Below are positions 26,745 through 35,257 of a stretch of 64,000 nt of DNA, in pieces. The stretch's first letter is position 1; every line of letters begins with the position of its first letter. This DNA comes from Paenibacillus xylanexedens (lineage in GTDB: Bacteria; Bacillota; Bacilli; Paenibacillales; Paenibacillaceae), in contig NZ_CP018620.1 of NCBI RefSeq assembly GCF_001908275.1, positions 310,001 to 374,000 on the forward strand. The letters run 5' to 3'. The position numbers were made by a program, and so were the translations under genes. Under the pieces are notes generated by a model, which had not been told where the DNA came from, searched no databases, and worked only from the letters and a program-made list of their open reading frames with translations.

Positions 26745-28983
26745 GCTGATTCCTCCTTTCCTTCGCTTGGAAAAGCGTACGCCATGGGATGCCTTCGGTC
26801 GTTCGCAGCCTTTGTTCCAGTGCAGTATATTGTGCAGAGAGTACACCTGAAGACGAAGAACGAACCATTTCCTGCTGGATGGCCTCCATTGCCAACCGCA
26901 TGTAACATACAGCAGCTCCAGCTCGGGCCTGCCGCATATTAGGCTCCCGCTCCAGAGCTTGCTCGAACAGAGACAGCGCTTGATCATTGTGGCCTTTGGT
27001 ATACAGCGTTTCACCCAGCCAGAATAACCCTTCAGCATCCAACTCACTCTCGGTCATGCACTGAATCAGGATGTTCGCGGCTACCATGGTATACCCCTGA
27101 CGATACAGCAGACTTGCAAACTCCCGTCGTAAAGTTACAGCCGTTCCCCAATGATCACACATCATCATTGCCCGCAACTCATGCAGTTGCTCAGCAAGTG
27201 TAAGCTGTCCTGTCTTTACGGCTTGCTGCACAACCTTCTCTGCTACCATCTCTGCCTGCGGACCCCATTGCATAAGCTTTTGTTCTTGTGAAGCAGGTTT
27301 CATGCTTCGCGGCTCTTTCGATAGCTGATTCAGCAGTCGATCCATGACCTTCCAAACGTTCTTTTCTTGTGGAAGCGTAGTTGCGAGGAACGCCTCGGAT
27401 AATCGTAATCCGTTGGTCCAACAAGCCAGTGCCCAATCCATTCTGTGCTCAGCCGGCAGATTGACTTCATTTACACACCCTGCGCTCCAGTGTTCTTCTG
27501 CCAGTTGCAGCGCTTCGGAAACCCTATTCGCACATAACATCCAATGTATTCGATCCGCTACATGGATACGAGCGGTACGCACATCAGTATCCAGCATTTT
27601 CAATGCCTGTTCATATGCCCCACAGCCTGCTAGAACATAAATCACCTTCACCAGATGGTCCTCATTTGTCACTGCATATGAATGGAGCATTTCACCACGA
27701 ATCGAATTACCGTGACCCGATTCCTCGAATCCTCGGCATCTGGCGAGCAATGTTTCTGCTATGTTCTCATCGGTTTCACCGGATTGTTGCAGCACATCTG
27801 CCAACCCTGCCCATGCCGGAGCATATGTGAACATGCTGTCCAGAGCCAGCCCGTACAGATGTGCAGACTCATTCAGGAATCCCCGTTTCTGTGCAAGTTC
27901 TGCCATGGCGGTATAAGCTCTGTAACTGTCAGAACCGGCTTCCATTACATATGACGCGTCTAAAGCGCTACCGCCATCACTGTGTCCAACACGGTCTATT
28001 CCCTCCCGGCAGTTCGTTGCTCGGGCATACGATTGATATGCACACTCCTCCAAACCTTGCTGCTCCAACGTCTCCCCATACAACAGATGCAGATCAGCAT
28101 AGGATGGATAACGCTGTCTTTCCACAGCCAGAATTGCATGCGCCTCGTCGTAATGTTCCGATCCTACAAGGGTCTTTGCATAATCTCTAACCAGTGTAGA
28201 ACGATATGGCGCGAGCGACTCTGCCAGGCGCAATGATTCACGGAACGCTTCAATTGCCTTTTCGACCTGACCAAGCTGGCAATACGTTACTCCCAGATTG
28301 TACAGGTGAAAAGGCTGTGCAGGCTCATCTGCGAGTTCCCGCTCAATCAGTTTCAAATTACGTCTTGGCTTATGCTCTTGCGCAATCGTTGAAGCCAGAT
28401 ATCCATCATGAATTAGACATAGTGGAGCAAGCGGTTCAGTCTCGATCAATTGGCTTTGTTCTCCTGTACAGGTCTCGCTCTTATCCATATCACCAGCCAC
28501 TTCTTGGACAAGCTCGCTTGGGCCACTACGAACCAATTGCTCATGAATACGCCCCTTGTATCGATATCCTTGATGAGCACGGAATAGTCTCACCGGCCGG
28601 GAGATTACCCTCTCTTCCACCCCTTCACCGTATCGATTCTCTATGGTAATACGTAATCTTGAAATGCTTTTATGGACTTTGGGCAAATAATTTAGCAGTT
28701 CATCCAGCCCCTGCGTGACGTATTCATCGGCATCCAGACACAGGACCCATTCCGTGCCTGCTAGAGGCAGACTGATATTTCGTGCATGGGCAAAGTCATC
28801 TTCCCAACAGGCGTGCAAGACCGTTGCTCCGTACGTTCTGGCGATCTCGGGTGTACGGTCAGATGAGCCAGTATCGGTGATAAAACATTCCGTGCTGATA
28901 TGCTTCAAGCTGTCGAGACAGCGGGGCAGGTGATGTTCTTCATTTTGCACAATCATATGAATTCCAAGTAAACGGTTCTTCAA
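26701..28983 (-). CDS. TPR-containing family 2 glycosyltransferase
   Basis: 760 residues, same layout as the next two genes in the operon. The GT-A domain has LLGIHMIVQNEEHHLPRCLD, CFITDTGSSDRTPEIA, DDFAHARNISLPLAG and LCLDADEYV, followed by many TPR-like repeats (PFHLYNLGVTYCQLGQVEKA; QALSLFEQALEREPNMRQA). The start is the TTG at 28983, with TTGGAGG 8 nt upstream; the ATG at 29025 lacks a ribosome-binding site. It differs enough from its two neighbours to suggest successive addition of different sugars rather than recent duplication. Confidence 0.85.
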   Translation of the reverse strand: MKNRLLGIHMIVQNEEHHLPRCLDSLKHISTECFITDTGSSDRTPEIARTYGATVLHACWEDDFAHARNISLPLAGTEWVLCLDADEYVTQGLDELLNYLPKVHKSISRLRITIENRYGEGVEERVISRPVRLFRAHQGYRYKGRIHEQLVRSGPSELVQEVAGDMDKSETCTGEQSQLIETEPLAPLCLIHDGYLASTIAQEHKPRRNLKLIERELADEPAQPFHLYNLGVTYCQLGQVEKAIEAFRESLRLAESLAPYRSTLVRDYAKTLVGSEHYDEAHAILAVERQRYPSYADLHLLYGETLEQQGLEECAYQSYARATNCREGIDRVGHSDGGSALDASYVMEAGSDSYRAYTAMAELAQKRGFLNESAHLYGLALDSMFTYAPAWAGLADVLQQSGETDENIAETLLARCRGFEESGHGNSIRGEMLHSYAVTNEDHLVKVIYVLAGCGAYEQALKMLDTDVRTARIHVADRIHWMLCANRVSEALQLAEEHWSAGCVNEVNLPAEHRMDWALACWTNGLRLSEAFLATTLPQEKNVWKVMDRLLNQLSKEPRSMKPASQEQKLMQWGPQAEMVAEKVVQQAVKTGQLTLAEQLHELRAMMMCDHWGTAVTLRREFASLLYRQGYTMVAANILIQCMTESELDAEGLFWLGETLYTKGHNDQALSLFEQALEREPNMRQARAGAAVCYMRLAMEAIQQEMVRSSSSGVLSAQYTALEQRLRTTEGIPWRTLFQAKERRNQLASGTNFSMHDSEG

Positions 28984-29060
28984 TGCAACCACCTCCAATA
29001 CAAAAAAGTACATGAAGTCCACCAAAGGAACTCCATGTACCTATATGACAAATAAATGGG

Positions 29061-30467
29061 TTATGTGCCTTGTCCATTGAAGAACACATCAATCGTGCTA
29101 GGTGCGCCGATTAGGCTGGAGCGGTAGGAAAGACGCGTATATTTGAGAAAACGCTGCGGAACCAATACATCGACTGACCCGGACAAAATGCCCGTTACTG
29201 TCGTCACATCCGTGTACCAGTTTGTTCCGTTGGCGCTGATCTCAACAAGAGCATCTACCCGGTTCACACCCGGCCCCCGGTTATATACAAAGAAAGAATA
29301 CGTGCCAAATACACTGGTCGTAACCGCTGGAAGTGCTGTGAAGGTGTTGGCGGTCGGAGTGCTTATGAGTTGAGACTCCTGAAAACTCTTCTGTGAAATG
29401 GACGTCACACTGCTAAGTGTCCCCGCTGTAATTGTGGCTCCGAGCACACTGGTAATCGTTCCGTTCAACAAGTTTGTCAGTGTTCCTGCGGTGATCGTTG
29501 CCCCGAGTACACTCGTAATCGTACCATTCAGCAGGTTCGTCAATGTACCAGCAGTTACGGTTGCGCCAAGTACGTTTGTAATGGTTCCGTTCAATAAGTT
29601 CGTCAGTGTTCCGGCGGTAATTGTTGCTCCCAATACACTCGTGATCGTACCATTCAGCAAGTTCGTCAACGTACCCGCTGTTACCGTTGCACCGAGTACA
29701 CTGGTAATGGTTCCGTTCAACAGGTTCGTCAGTGTTCCTGCTGTTATTGTCGCTCCGAGTATACCTGTGATGGTACCCGCTGTAATCGTGGCCCCGAGCA
29801 CACTGGTGATCGTCCCGGCGGTAATCGTCGCTCCCAATACACTTGTGATCGTACCATTCAGCAAGTTCGTTAATGTTCCCGCTGTCACCGTGGCCCCGAG
29901 CACACTTGTGATGGTTCCAGCTGTAATGGTCGCTCCCAATACACTGGTAATCGTACCATTCAGCAAGTTCGTCAGTGTTCCCGCTGTCACCGTAGCTCCG
30001 AGTACACTGGTGATCGTTCCGGCTGTGATCGTCGCCCCAAGTACACTTGTGATCGTACCATTCAGTAAGTTCGTCAGTGTTCCTGCGGTCACCGTGGCTC
30101 CGAGTACACTGGTAATCGTTCCGGCCGTGATCGTTGCTCCCAATACACTTGTGATCGTACCATTTAGCAAGTTCGTTAATGTACCCGCTGTAACTGTGGC
30201 TCCAAGCACACTGTTGATCGTACCTGCCGTGATGGTCGCTCCAAGTACACTTGTGATGGTTCCGTTCAGAATGTTGGTAATGGTTCCGGCGTTAATTGTA
30301 ACGGTAGTCAGACCTGAGATGTTACTGATGGTTCCGTCCAAAATAATGCCAACCACATTCCCGCTTGTATCCGTTCTGACAGGATGGGCTGTGCCTGTAC
30401 TATCCTGGCCAAAAATCAACGTTCTCAGATTATCCGGATTCGTATTAAACGTTGTAAAGTTAGGCAT
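29061..30467 (-). CDS. DUF6385-type surface protein with long Thr-rich tandem repeat
   Basis: 468 residues, no signal peptide. The N-terminal 60 residues (FTTFNTNPDNLRTLIFGQDS; HPVRTDTSGNVVG) lead into about 290 residues of tandem repeats (61-350). These are built from a 13-residue unit close to GTITSVLGATITA and an 8-residue unit GTLTNLLN. The C-terminal 118 residues form a DUF6385-like beta domain (TYSFFVYNRGPGVNRVDALV; VPQRFLKYTRLSYRS). GGAGG precedes the ATG by 9 nt. The regular T-x-T pattern suggests a beta-solenoid rod and offers dozens of Thr acceptors for O-glycosylation by the adjacent transferases. The lack of a signal peptide fits a spore-surface or mother-cell protein better than a classically secreted one; that is inference. 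Confidence 0.8.
   Translation of the reverse strand: MPNFTTFNTNPDNLRTLIFGQDSTGTAHPVRTDTSGNVVGIILDGTISNISGLTTVTINAGTITNILNGTITSVLGATITAGTINSVLGATVTAGTLTNLLNGTITSVLGATITAGTITSVLGATVTAGTLTNLLNGTITSVLGATITAGTITSVLGATVTAGTLTNLLNGTITSVLGATITAGTITSVLGATVTAGTLTNLLNGTITSVLGATITAGTITSVLGATITAGTITGILGATITAGTLTNLLNGTITSVLGATVTAGTLTNLLNGTITSVLGATITAGTLTNLLNGTITNVLGATVTAGTLTNLLNGTITSVLGATITAGTLTNLLNGTITSVLGATITAGTLSSVTSISQKSFQESQLISTPTANTFTALPAVTTSVFGTYSFFVYNRGPGVNRVDALVEISANGTNWYTDVTTVTGILSGSVDVLVPQRFLKYTRLSYRSSLIGAPSTIDVFFNGQGT
29418..30287 (-). repeat. In-frame coding tandem repeat (39-bp and 24-bp units; 102-bp and 63-bp higher-order units)
   Basis: Units of 39 bp and 24 bp alternate without breaking frame. 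A 34-residue composite (13+13+8) occurs four times in a row in the first half. A 21-residue composite (8+13) dominates the half nearer the C-terminus. Synonymous differences between units show the array is not very recent, but copy number probably varies between strains. Confidence 0.85.
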
Positions 30468-30513
30468 GTGCCTCGTCCTCCTCCCTGGTCAAATCTGTGA
30501 GATCATAACTCCC

Positions 30514-31011
30514 TTACGGCATACGCTGTGCCTGAAAGTAAACATCGAGCCGGGTCGGTTGATCCGGTTCAACGGATCGAATTGCAAGCCGGGTATAGTG
30601 CAAAAATCGCAATGGTACCAGCGCTTTGGTCTGGCCTCCCGCGACCACCTCCTGGCTGTCCACAGCATAATCCACGGCATTTGGGCTGATCTGAATCTGT
30701 ACAAGAGCCGGATGTTTTCCCCGATTCACAACGCCATAGGTATACATGCTGAGTGATGAGGTGTCTTGTGCCGGGAGTAAATCCATGCTGCTACTGGTTT
30801 CGGCTCCGACATACGTATGCTCTGTAAAACAATGAATAGCACCAGGGAGTTTCGTGCGTGAGGAAGCACCCTGCTTGAACCGGGGACGAGTAATCCGGGA
30901 ACAAGGGGGTTTCAGCAATTTAGCGCGGCAGGAATGACGGGAGCGGCGGCGACTGACATATTTAGTTGGTTGCTTCGTTCTCTTCTTGCTTCGCTTCGCT
31001 GTTCGACTCAT
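30514..31011 (-). CDS. DUF6385-type protein with basic N-terminal tail
   Basis: 165 residues. The first 55 are strongly basic (MSRTAKRSKKRTKQPTKYVS and on). The last 105 are a DUF6385-like beta domain (SLSMYTYGVVNRGKHPALVQ; VPLRFLHYTRLAIRS) aligned to the C-terminal domain of the repeat protein downstream. AAGGGG lies 8 nt before the ATG. It is the first gene of the leftward operon that continues into the repeat protein and three glycosyltransferases. The basic tail could bind an acidic polymer or the repeat protein; no function is known to me. Confidence 0.75.
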   Translation of the reverse strand: MSRTAKRSKKRTKQPTKYVSRRRSRHSCRAKLLKPPCSRITRPRFKQGASSRTKLPGAIHCFTEHTYVGAETSSSMDLLPAQDTSSLSMYTYGVVNRGKHPALVQIQISPNAVDYAVDSQEVVAGGQTKALVPLRFLHYTRLAIRSVEPDQPTRLDVYFQAQRMP

Positions 31012-31209
31012 CTCGATTTCCCCTTAAAAAATGTGCTTACGCATCGTATGCCCGGTTTGTATATGCGGGCACGGCAACCGCCTTTATTTCCAGATATACG
31101 GCTCAGTCCCCAATCCATTTTGCTTCTTTTTACATACACTGCAAGTACAATGAAATGCGAATCAACCGGAGTATTGCTCAATTGAACTGGTCTATGGGAG
31201 GTGGATGAG
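31012..31209. promoter_or_regulatory. Divergent promoter region of the surface-protein genes
   Basis: This 198-bp region separates leftward and rightward surface-protein genes. On the plus strand CATACACT (near 31130) and on the minus strand CATACGAT (near 31044-31051) resemble -10 elements of the mother-cell sporulation sigma factors (SigE/SigK type). No convincing -35 was found for either, so sporulation control is only a possibility. Confidence 0.3.
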
Positions 31210-31743
31210 ATGACCAACTATAATGTATTCAACCAGTCTAATGGGCCCCTGTTCACTCAACTGACCAACACCTATGCAGCCCCGGGTATTGAGGCTTCGG
31301 TAAATACCGGTGCGGCTGCGGCAGGCAGTTTTTTTGCCCTGACGACAAATAATATATCGATTCCTTCCAGCCAAAACCTTCTTCTTCAAATCCTGAATGC
31401 GACTGGAAGTGGCAGAACAGTACGTATTGCCAGCCTTTCGGGAGGTACAACTGCTGCAGCTACACTGGTCGTTTATTCCGGCGGCACTGTGACCGTAGGA
31501 ACTACACCTGTACCCGTCAATACGTTGCTTGGCAACGCCAACACCAGCATCGTGACCACCAGGCAAAATACCGGCACTCTTGGGGGTACGTTCACAAGCT
31601 TGCTCAGCATACCTCTTACTGCGGGAATGTATTCTTTGGATTTAAACGGTTCCATTGTTGTTCCGCCGGGACAATCACTATCCATTAGTTTAGGAACAGG
31701 GAGTCAGACTGCGGCCATTAATCTCTTCTGGTGGGAATTCTGA
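31210..31743 (+). CDS. Hypothetical surface-type protein, tandem paralogue 1
   Basis: 177 residues, no signal peptide, rich in Thr, Ser, Gly, Ala and Asn. It starts TNYNVFNQSNGPLFTQLTNT and ends NLFWWEF. The body alternates short hydrophobic strands with small polar residues (VRIASLSGGTTAAATLVVYS; YSLDLNGSIVVPPGQSLSIS), as in a jelly-roll beta sandwich. The ATG at 31210 has GGAGG 8 nt upstream; an in-frame GTG lies at 31201. It is followed 30 nt later by a paralogue. I know no function; position and composition suggest a component of the same surface structure as the DUF6385 proteins. Confidence 0.72.
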   Translation: MTNYNVFNQSNGPLFTQLTNTYAAPGIEASVNTGAAAAGSFFALTTNNISIPSSQNLLLQILNATGSGRTVRIASLSGGTTAAATLVVYSGGTVTVGTTPVPVNTLLGNANTSIVTTRQNTGTLGGTFTSLLSIPLTAGMYSLDLNGSIVVPPGQSLSISLGTGSQTAAINLFWWEF

Positions 31744-31773
31744 GTTTGATCCTGATAAAAGGAGGTGCATACT

Positions 31774-32352
31774 GTGCCGAACAATAATGTATTTAATCCA
31801 TTAAATCTGCCCGTCTATACGTCCAACACCAACACGTATATTTCTCCCGGCATTGTTGCACCTCCGGAGAATAATGCTGGCAGTACAGGCAATCTGTACA
31901 ATGCAGGTTCCACCAACTCCACAACACTGGGGTTACTGGGAGGAACAGTTATCGCCACTGTACAACTGGCTAATCCAGCAGGTAGTGGGAAAACCCTACA
32001 CGTATCACGGCTCTCTGGCGGAATCACGGTTGCACTGAATCTGTTGTCATCCTTCAGCGGTTCCATGAGTCTGACCGCAAATGGAACGCTAAGTTCTCCC
32101 AGTACACTAACATCGGTGAACAGCAATCTTTCCAGCAGCAATACCAGCGTAGCCATCGTACGATTCTCTGCTGCGCCTTCAGGAGCGACCCCATTGATGG
32201 CTATGCCCCTTCAAGCAGGGCCGTTTCTGTCCAATGAATTTGGCCGTTATGTGATTCCTCCGGGTCAAGCCATTAACCTCTCTGTCAGCGGATCACTTTC
32301 GGTTGGTGGACTGATGGCCTCCACTGCTTATTTTGCTTGGTGGGAAGTGTGA
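31774..32352 (+). CDS. Hypothetical surface-type protein, tandem paralogue 2
   Basis: 192 residues, clearly related to the preceding gene. Shared features are NNNVFNPLNLPVYTSNTNTY at the N-terminus, a central LHVSRLSGGITVALNLLSSF, a late YVIPPGQAINLSVSGSL, and a WWEV ending where the paralogue ends WWEF. It starts at GTG 31774, with AGGAGG 8 nt upstream. The two probably pair or are assembled together. No signal peptide or membrane segment. Confidence 0.72.
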   Translation: MPNNNVFNPLNLPVYTSNTNTYISPGIVAPPENNAGSTGNLYNAGSTNSTTLGLLGGTVIATVQLANPAGSGKTLHVSRLSGGITVALNLLSSFSGSMSLTANGTLSSPSTLTSVNSNLSSSNTSVAIVRFSAAPSGATPLMAMPLQAGPFLSNEFGRYVIPPGQAINLSVSGSLSVGGLMASTAYFAWWEV

Positions 32353-32470
32353 TCGCTCAACGATGTATAACAAATGCAAAGTGCAAACAACCGCCTTCGC
32401 ATGAATATCGGAAGCGGCTGTTCGCTTTATAGTAGATGCAATGATGATAAAAAATGTCCGGACAAGGCTG

Positions 32471-33817
32471 TCAGGCCGATTCCTGCGGAATAGTCTCTTT
32501 TGCATCAGATATGAGAGGCTGCTTCCCTTCCCACAAGATACGCTGTAGAAGAATGCCGGCAAGACCAATTACCAGCGTAGCGAGACCGATATATTGAAAG
32601 GTGGGGCTCGGCCCCGCAACTCGAATGAGCGCTCCACCTGCAAGTGGAGCTACAACCAGTACAACACTGGATAACGAGTTTTGAATGCCAAAGACGCGCC
32701 CTACATAGGCAGAAGGGGTCTCTTTTTGCAACAAATAATTCAGTGTTACCATAAAGAGTCCATTGCCCAGCCCAATGCACAGGCCCCAGACAATGACCCA
32801 AATTTCAGGTGTTTGTGGGCCGATCCACCCCAGCGCAGCGATTCCGGCACCCACGAACAGATATCCTCCACCCAGTCCCCACCCATACCCAATTCTCGGC
32901 AAGCGATTTAACAACAAAATGATGACGACTGCCCCTGCTCCTGCCGATGAACCCAACCAGCCGAGCAGTGATTCGTTACCTGGCTTGATCTCCCGAAACA
33001 GGGTCGTAAACTGATAATCAATCATAAGAATGGCCATGAGTCCAAAACAGCCGTACAAAATCGTACTCAGCACGGTGCGACTGCTACGTATAAAACGCCA
33101 GCCTTGCTTCCACTGGGAGAACAAAGATTCCGATCTATCCTTTCCACTAGCAGCACTTCCGTCTGATTCAACCGATTCCGACTTCTCCACCAAACGCCGC
33201 AAGGGCCATAATACCGCACCCGACAACAGGCGGGTACAGGCATTAATGACAATACAGATTTGAGGTGAAAAGATGGCCAAAATGACTGCACCCAGAAGTG
33301 GTCCCGCCACTTTAGAACACTGGCTCACAAAACCGTTTAGGGACGATGCCTGAAACAGATGCTCCTCTGCCACCACCTGGCGGGTTAACGCCTGCTGAGC
33401 TGGAACGTGAAAAACTCCAATCATGGCCCGCAGGGCAAGAAGTGGAAGCAACCATATCGGGCTGGTTGCGAATAAAATAGCAACGGTTAATCCCACGGTG
33501 ATTACATCACACAGGATCATGATTTTCACTTTGTGAAGTCGATCAGCCAGAGCACCTGCAAAGGAGCCCAGCAGTATGCCTGGGACAGCCATACATACAG
33601 GAATCAGTGCAATGATCAGTGGATCGGCGCCCCAACGGTAGGCCACCATCACCTGGATGGCAAGTGCATCGAACCAGTCTCCAAACGTAGCCAGCGAGTA
33701 TGCGATAAACATGCGCACAAACCGGAGGTTGGTCCATAAGCTTTTGGAAGATTCCGCAGATGAGGCGGGTGATTCGGTAGATTCATTGGATGTGGGTTCA
33801 TTTGAAATGACGGTCAT
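32471..33817 (-). CDS. MFS transporter (EntS/MFS_3-like exporter)
   Basis: A 448-residue membrane protein with about twelve helices. The first loop carries GSFAGALADRLHKVKIMILC, the MFS motif A equivalent (G-x3-D-R-x-x-[KR]). LFQASSLNGFVSQCSKVAGP is typical of the EntS-like group of exporters. The N-terminal 25 residues are a Ser/Glu-rich cytoplasmic tail. It probably exports a siderophore, drug or other small molecule; the substrate is not readable. The winged-helix regulator gene lies upstream on the same strand. Confidence 0.85.
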   Translation of the reverse strand: MTVISNEPTSNESTESPASSAESSKSLWTNLRFVRMFIAYSLATFGDWFDALAIQVMVAYRWGADPLIIALIPVCMAVPGILLGSFAGALADRLHKVKIMILCDVITVGLTVAILFATSPIWLLPLLALRAMIGVFHVPAQQALTRQVVAEEHLFQASSLNGFVSQCSKVAGPLLGAVILAIFSPQICIVINACTRLLSGAVLWPLRRLVEKSESVESDGSAASGKDRSESLFSQWKQGWRFIRSSRTVLSTILYGCFGLMAILMIDYQFTTLFREIKPGNESLLGWLGSSAGAGAVVIILLLNRLPRIGYGWGLGGGYLFVGAGIAALGWIGPQTPEIWVIVWGLCIGLGNGLFMVTLNYLLQKETPSAYVGRVFGIQNSLSSVVLVVAPLAGGALIRVAGPSPTFQYIGLATLVIGLAGILLQRILWEGKQPLISDAKETIPQESA

Positions 33818-33886
33818 ACATGTACTTCCTCCCTTGATTACAGCCGTTAGCGGTCTGTATGTTCCTTGGCTGTAATCATAAAGGAG

Positions 33887-35065
33887 TTATATCAGAGGAA
33901 GATCAGAGGATGGGGAGATAGGAGATAAAAATTTACGTATTTCATCTACAATGGGTTGTCCATATGTGGGAACACCGTAACTTTTGCCGATTTCTGAGTA
34001 CACTTGACGATACTTACTCCGAATTCTGCCTTCAATTCGATGTTGAGCCATGAACTGGAGAATCTGAAAGGCAGCATTCAGATATAGCGGTGCGTTCAGC
34101 GACATCTTTAATACGTCCAGCCCATCATCCATTCTAAGTTCCGCTTCACGAACTCGTCCTTGCCGAAGTAACCATAACCCCTCCATCACCTGAAAACGTC
34201 CGATCTCCCGCAGATATGGGGCATCCTTCAATCCTGACCGCAGGACTGCCATCTGAGCCTCAACAGCTTCGCCGCTGCCTCCCCACAGTTCCACATACAA
34301 CGCGGCAAGTGCTACAGGAAGTCTGAAATTCTTCAGCTCGTCAGTCTCTATTACACGGTACGTTTCCTCAAGCTGCTCTTTGGCACGTTGATATTGGCCC
34401 ACCTCTACATAGACTTCAACGATGTTCAGAATGCGGAGTTCGCGAAGCTGATCGGCAGATAATGCAGCTGAATTCAGCGCCTGTTCATACAACTGAATAC
34501 TATCCGCTGGCTCGATCAGGGGGTGCACGAAAATCAGTAGCCAATATAGTCGCTCCTCAAAAGCAATTTCTTTGGTTGTAATCAGCCACTCCAGATCTCC
34601 CTGTATAAAGTGAATATACAACTGGTAATACGGGACAATCTGAATGCCAAGCGCTTCCTGCTGTTGAACCAGGGTCTGTATGGCATTTCCCTGCCCAAAC
34701 AAGTGATATTTACGAAGTAATCCGTGAATGACTTCCTGCATTTCTGGGTCCTGAGCAGAAGGGCTAGCGGGTAGAGCGGACTTGTTCTCCTGCACAGCAA
34801 GCCGGTATCCATAACCCCGTACCGTATCCAGACTGATCTCATCCCAGCGTTTCAATTTCTTGCGCAGGCGATAGATATGATCGTCCACGGTGCGTTCAAC
34901 CGGATATTCCAGCGGCCATACCCGATCGAGCAGTTGACTGCGGGTGAAGGCTTTTTCCTTGTTTTCATACAGAAAATGCAGCAGTGCAAATTCCTTGGCG
35001 AGTAGACGAATGGATTCCGTTCGCCGCGTTACCGTATATGTCCCTTCATCCAATTGCAAAGACAT
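33887..35065 (-). CDS. Winged-helix regulator with C-terminal helical repeats
   Basis: 392 residues. The N-terminal OmpR/PhoB-type DNA-binding domain (residues about 1-95) has LLAKEFALLHFLYENKEKAF, DRVWPLEYPVERTVDDHIYR and LRKKLKR...VRGYGYRL. There is no receiver domain. The remaining 290 residues are all-helical TPR-like repeats (YQRAKEQLEETYRVIETDEL), as in SARP/BTAD-type regulators. AGGAGG lies 8 nt before the ATG. It may control the MFS exporter downstream; the signal is unknown. Confidence 0.8.
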   Translation of the reverse strand: MSLQLDEGTYTVTRRTESIRLLAKEFALLHFLYENKEKAFTRSQLLDRVWPLEYPVERTVDDHIYRLRKKLKRWDEISLDTVRGYGYRLAVQENKSALPASPSAQDPEMQEVIHGLLRKYHLFGQGNAIQTLVQQQEALGIQIVPYYQLYIHFIQGDLEWLITTKEIAFEERLYWLLIFVHPLIEPADSIQLYEQALNSAALSADQLRELRILNIVEVYVEVGQYQRAKEQLEETYRVIETDELKNFRLPVALAALYVELWGGSGEAVEAQMAVLRSGLKDAPYLREIGRFQVMEGLWLLRQGRVREAELRMDDGLDVLKMSLNAPLYLNAAFQILQFMAQHRIEGRIRSKYRQVYSEIGKSYGVPTYGQPIVDEIRKFLSPISPSSDLPLI

Positions 35066-35148
35066 GCCTGGTTCCTCCTACTATGTATAATTCGCTGATC
35101 CGAAATCGTATAGATTCATTCCATTTTTTCATCGTCTTCAACATACCA

Positions 35149-35183
35149 TAAAAACCCTTTGCGAGAACGCAAAAGGTTTTTAT
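35149..35183 (-). terminator. Terminator of the TrpX-like ABC operon
   Basis: AAAACCCTTTGCG and CGCAAAAGGTTTTTA form a near-perfect stem with a 4-nt loop and T-rich flanks on both strands. It isolates the ABC operon from the regulator gene. Confidence 0.85.
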
Positions 35184-35257
35184 CGTCTAACTTATAGATG
35201 GCTTAGATTGTGGATTACGGTACGTATATCTGTTCTTCCAACAAGTGTTCCCTTGTC

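Noticed and set aside
29398..30756. A 452-residue open frame on the plus strand opposite the repeat protein
   Set aside because: It is the mirror of the tandem repeat: the repeat's codon pattern keeps the antisense frame open. It has no ribosome-binding site and its protein is a featureless Val/Pro repeat, whereas the minus-strand frame has a good start and a DUF6385 domain.
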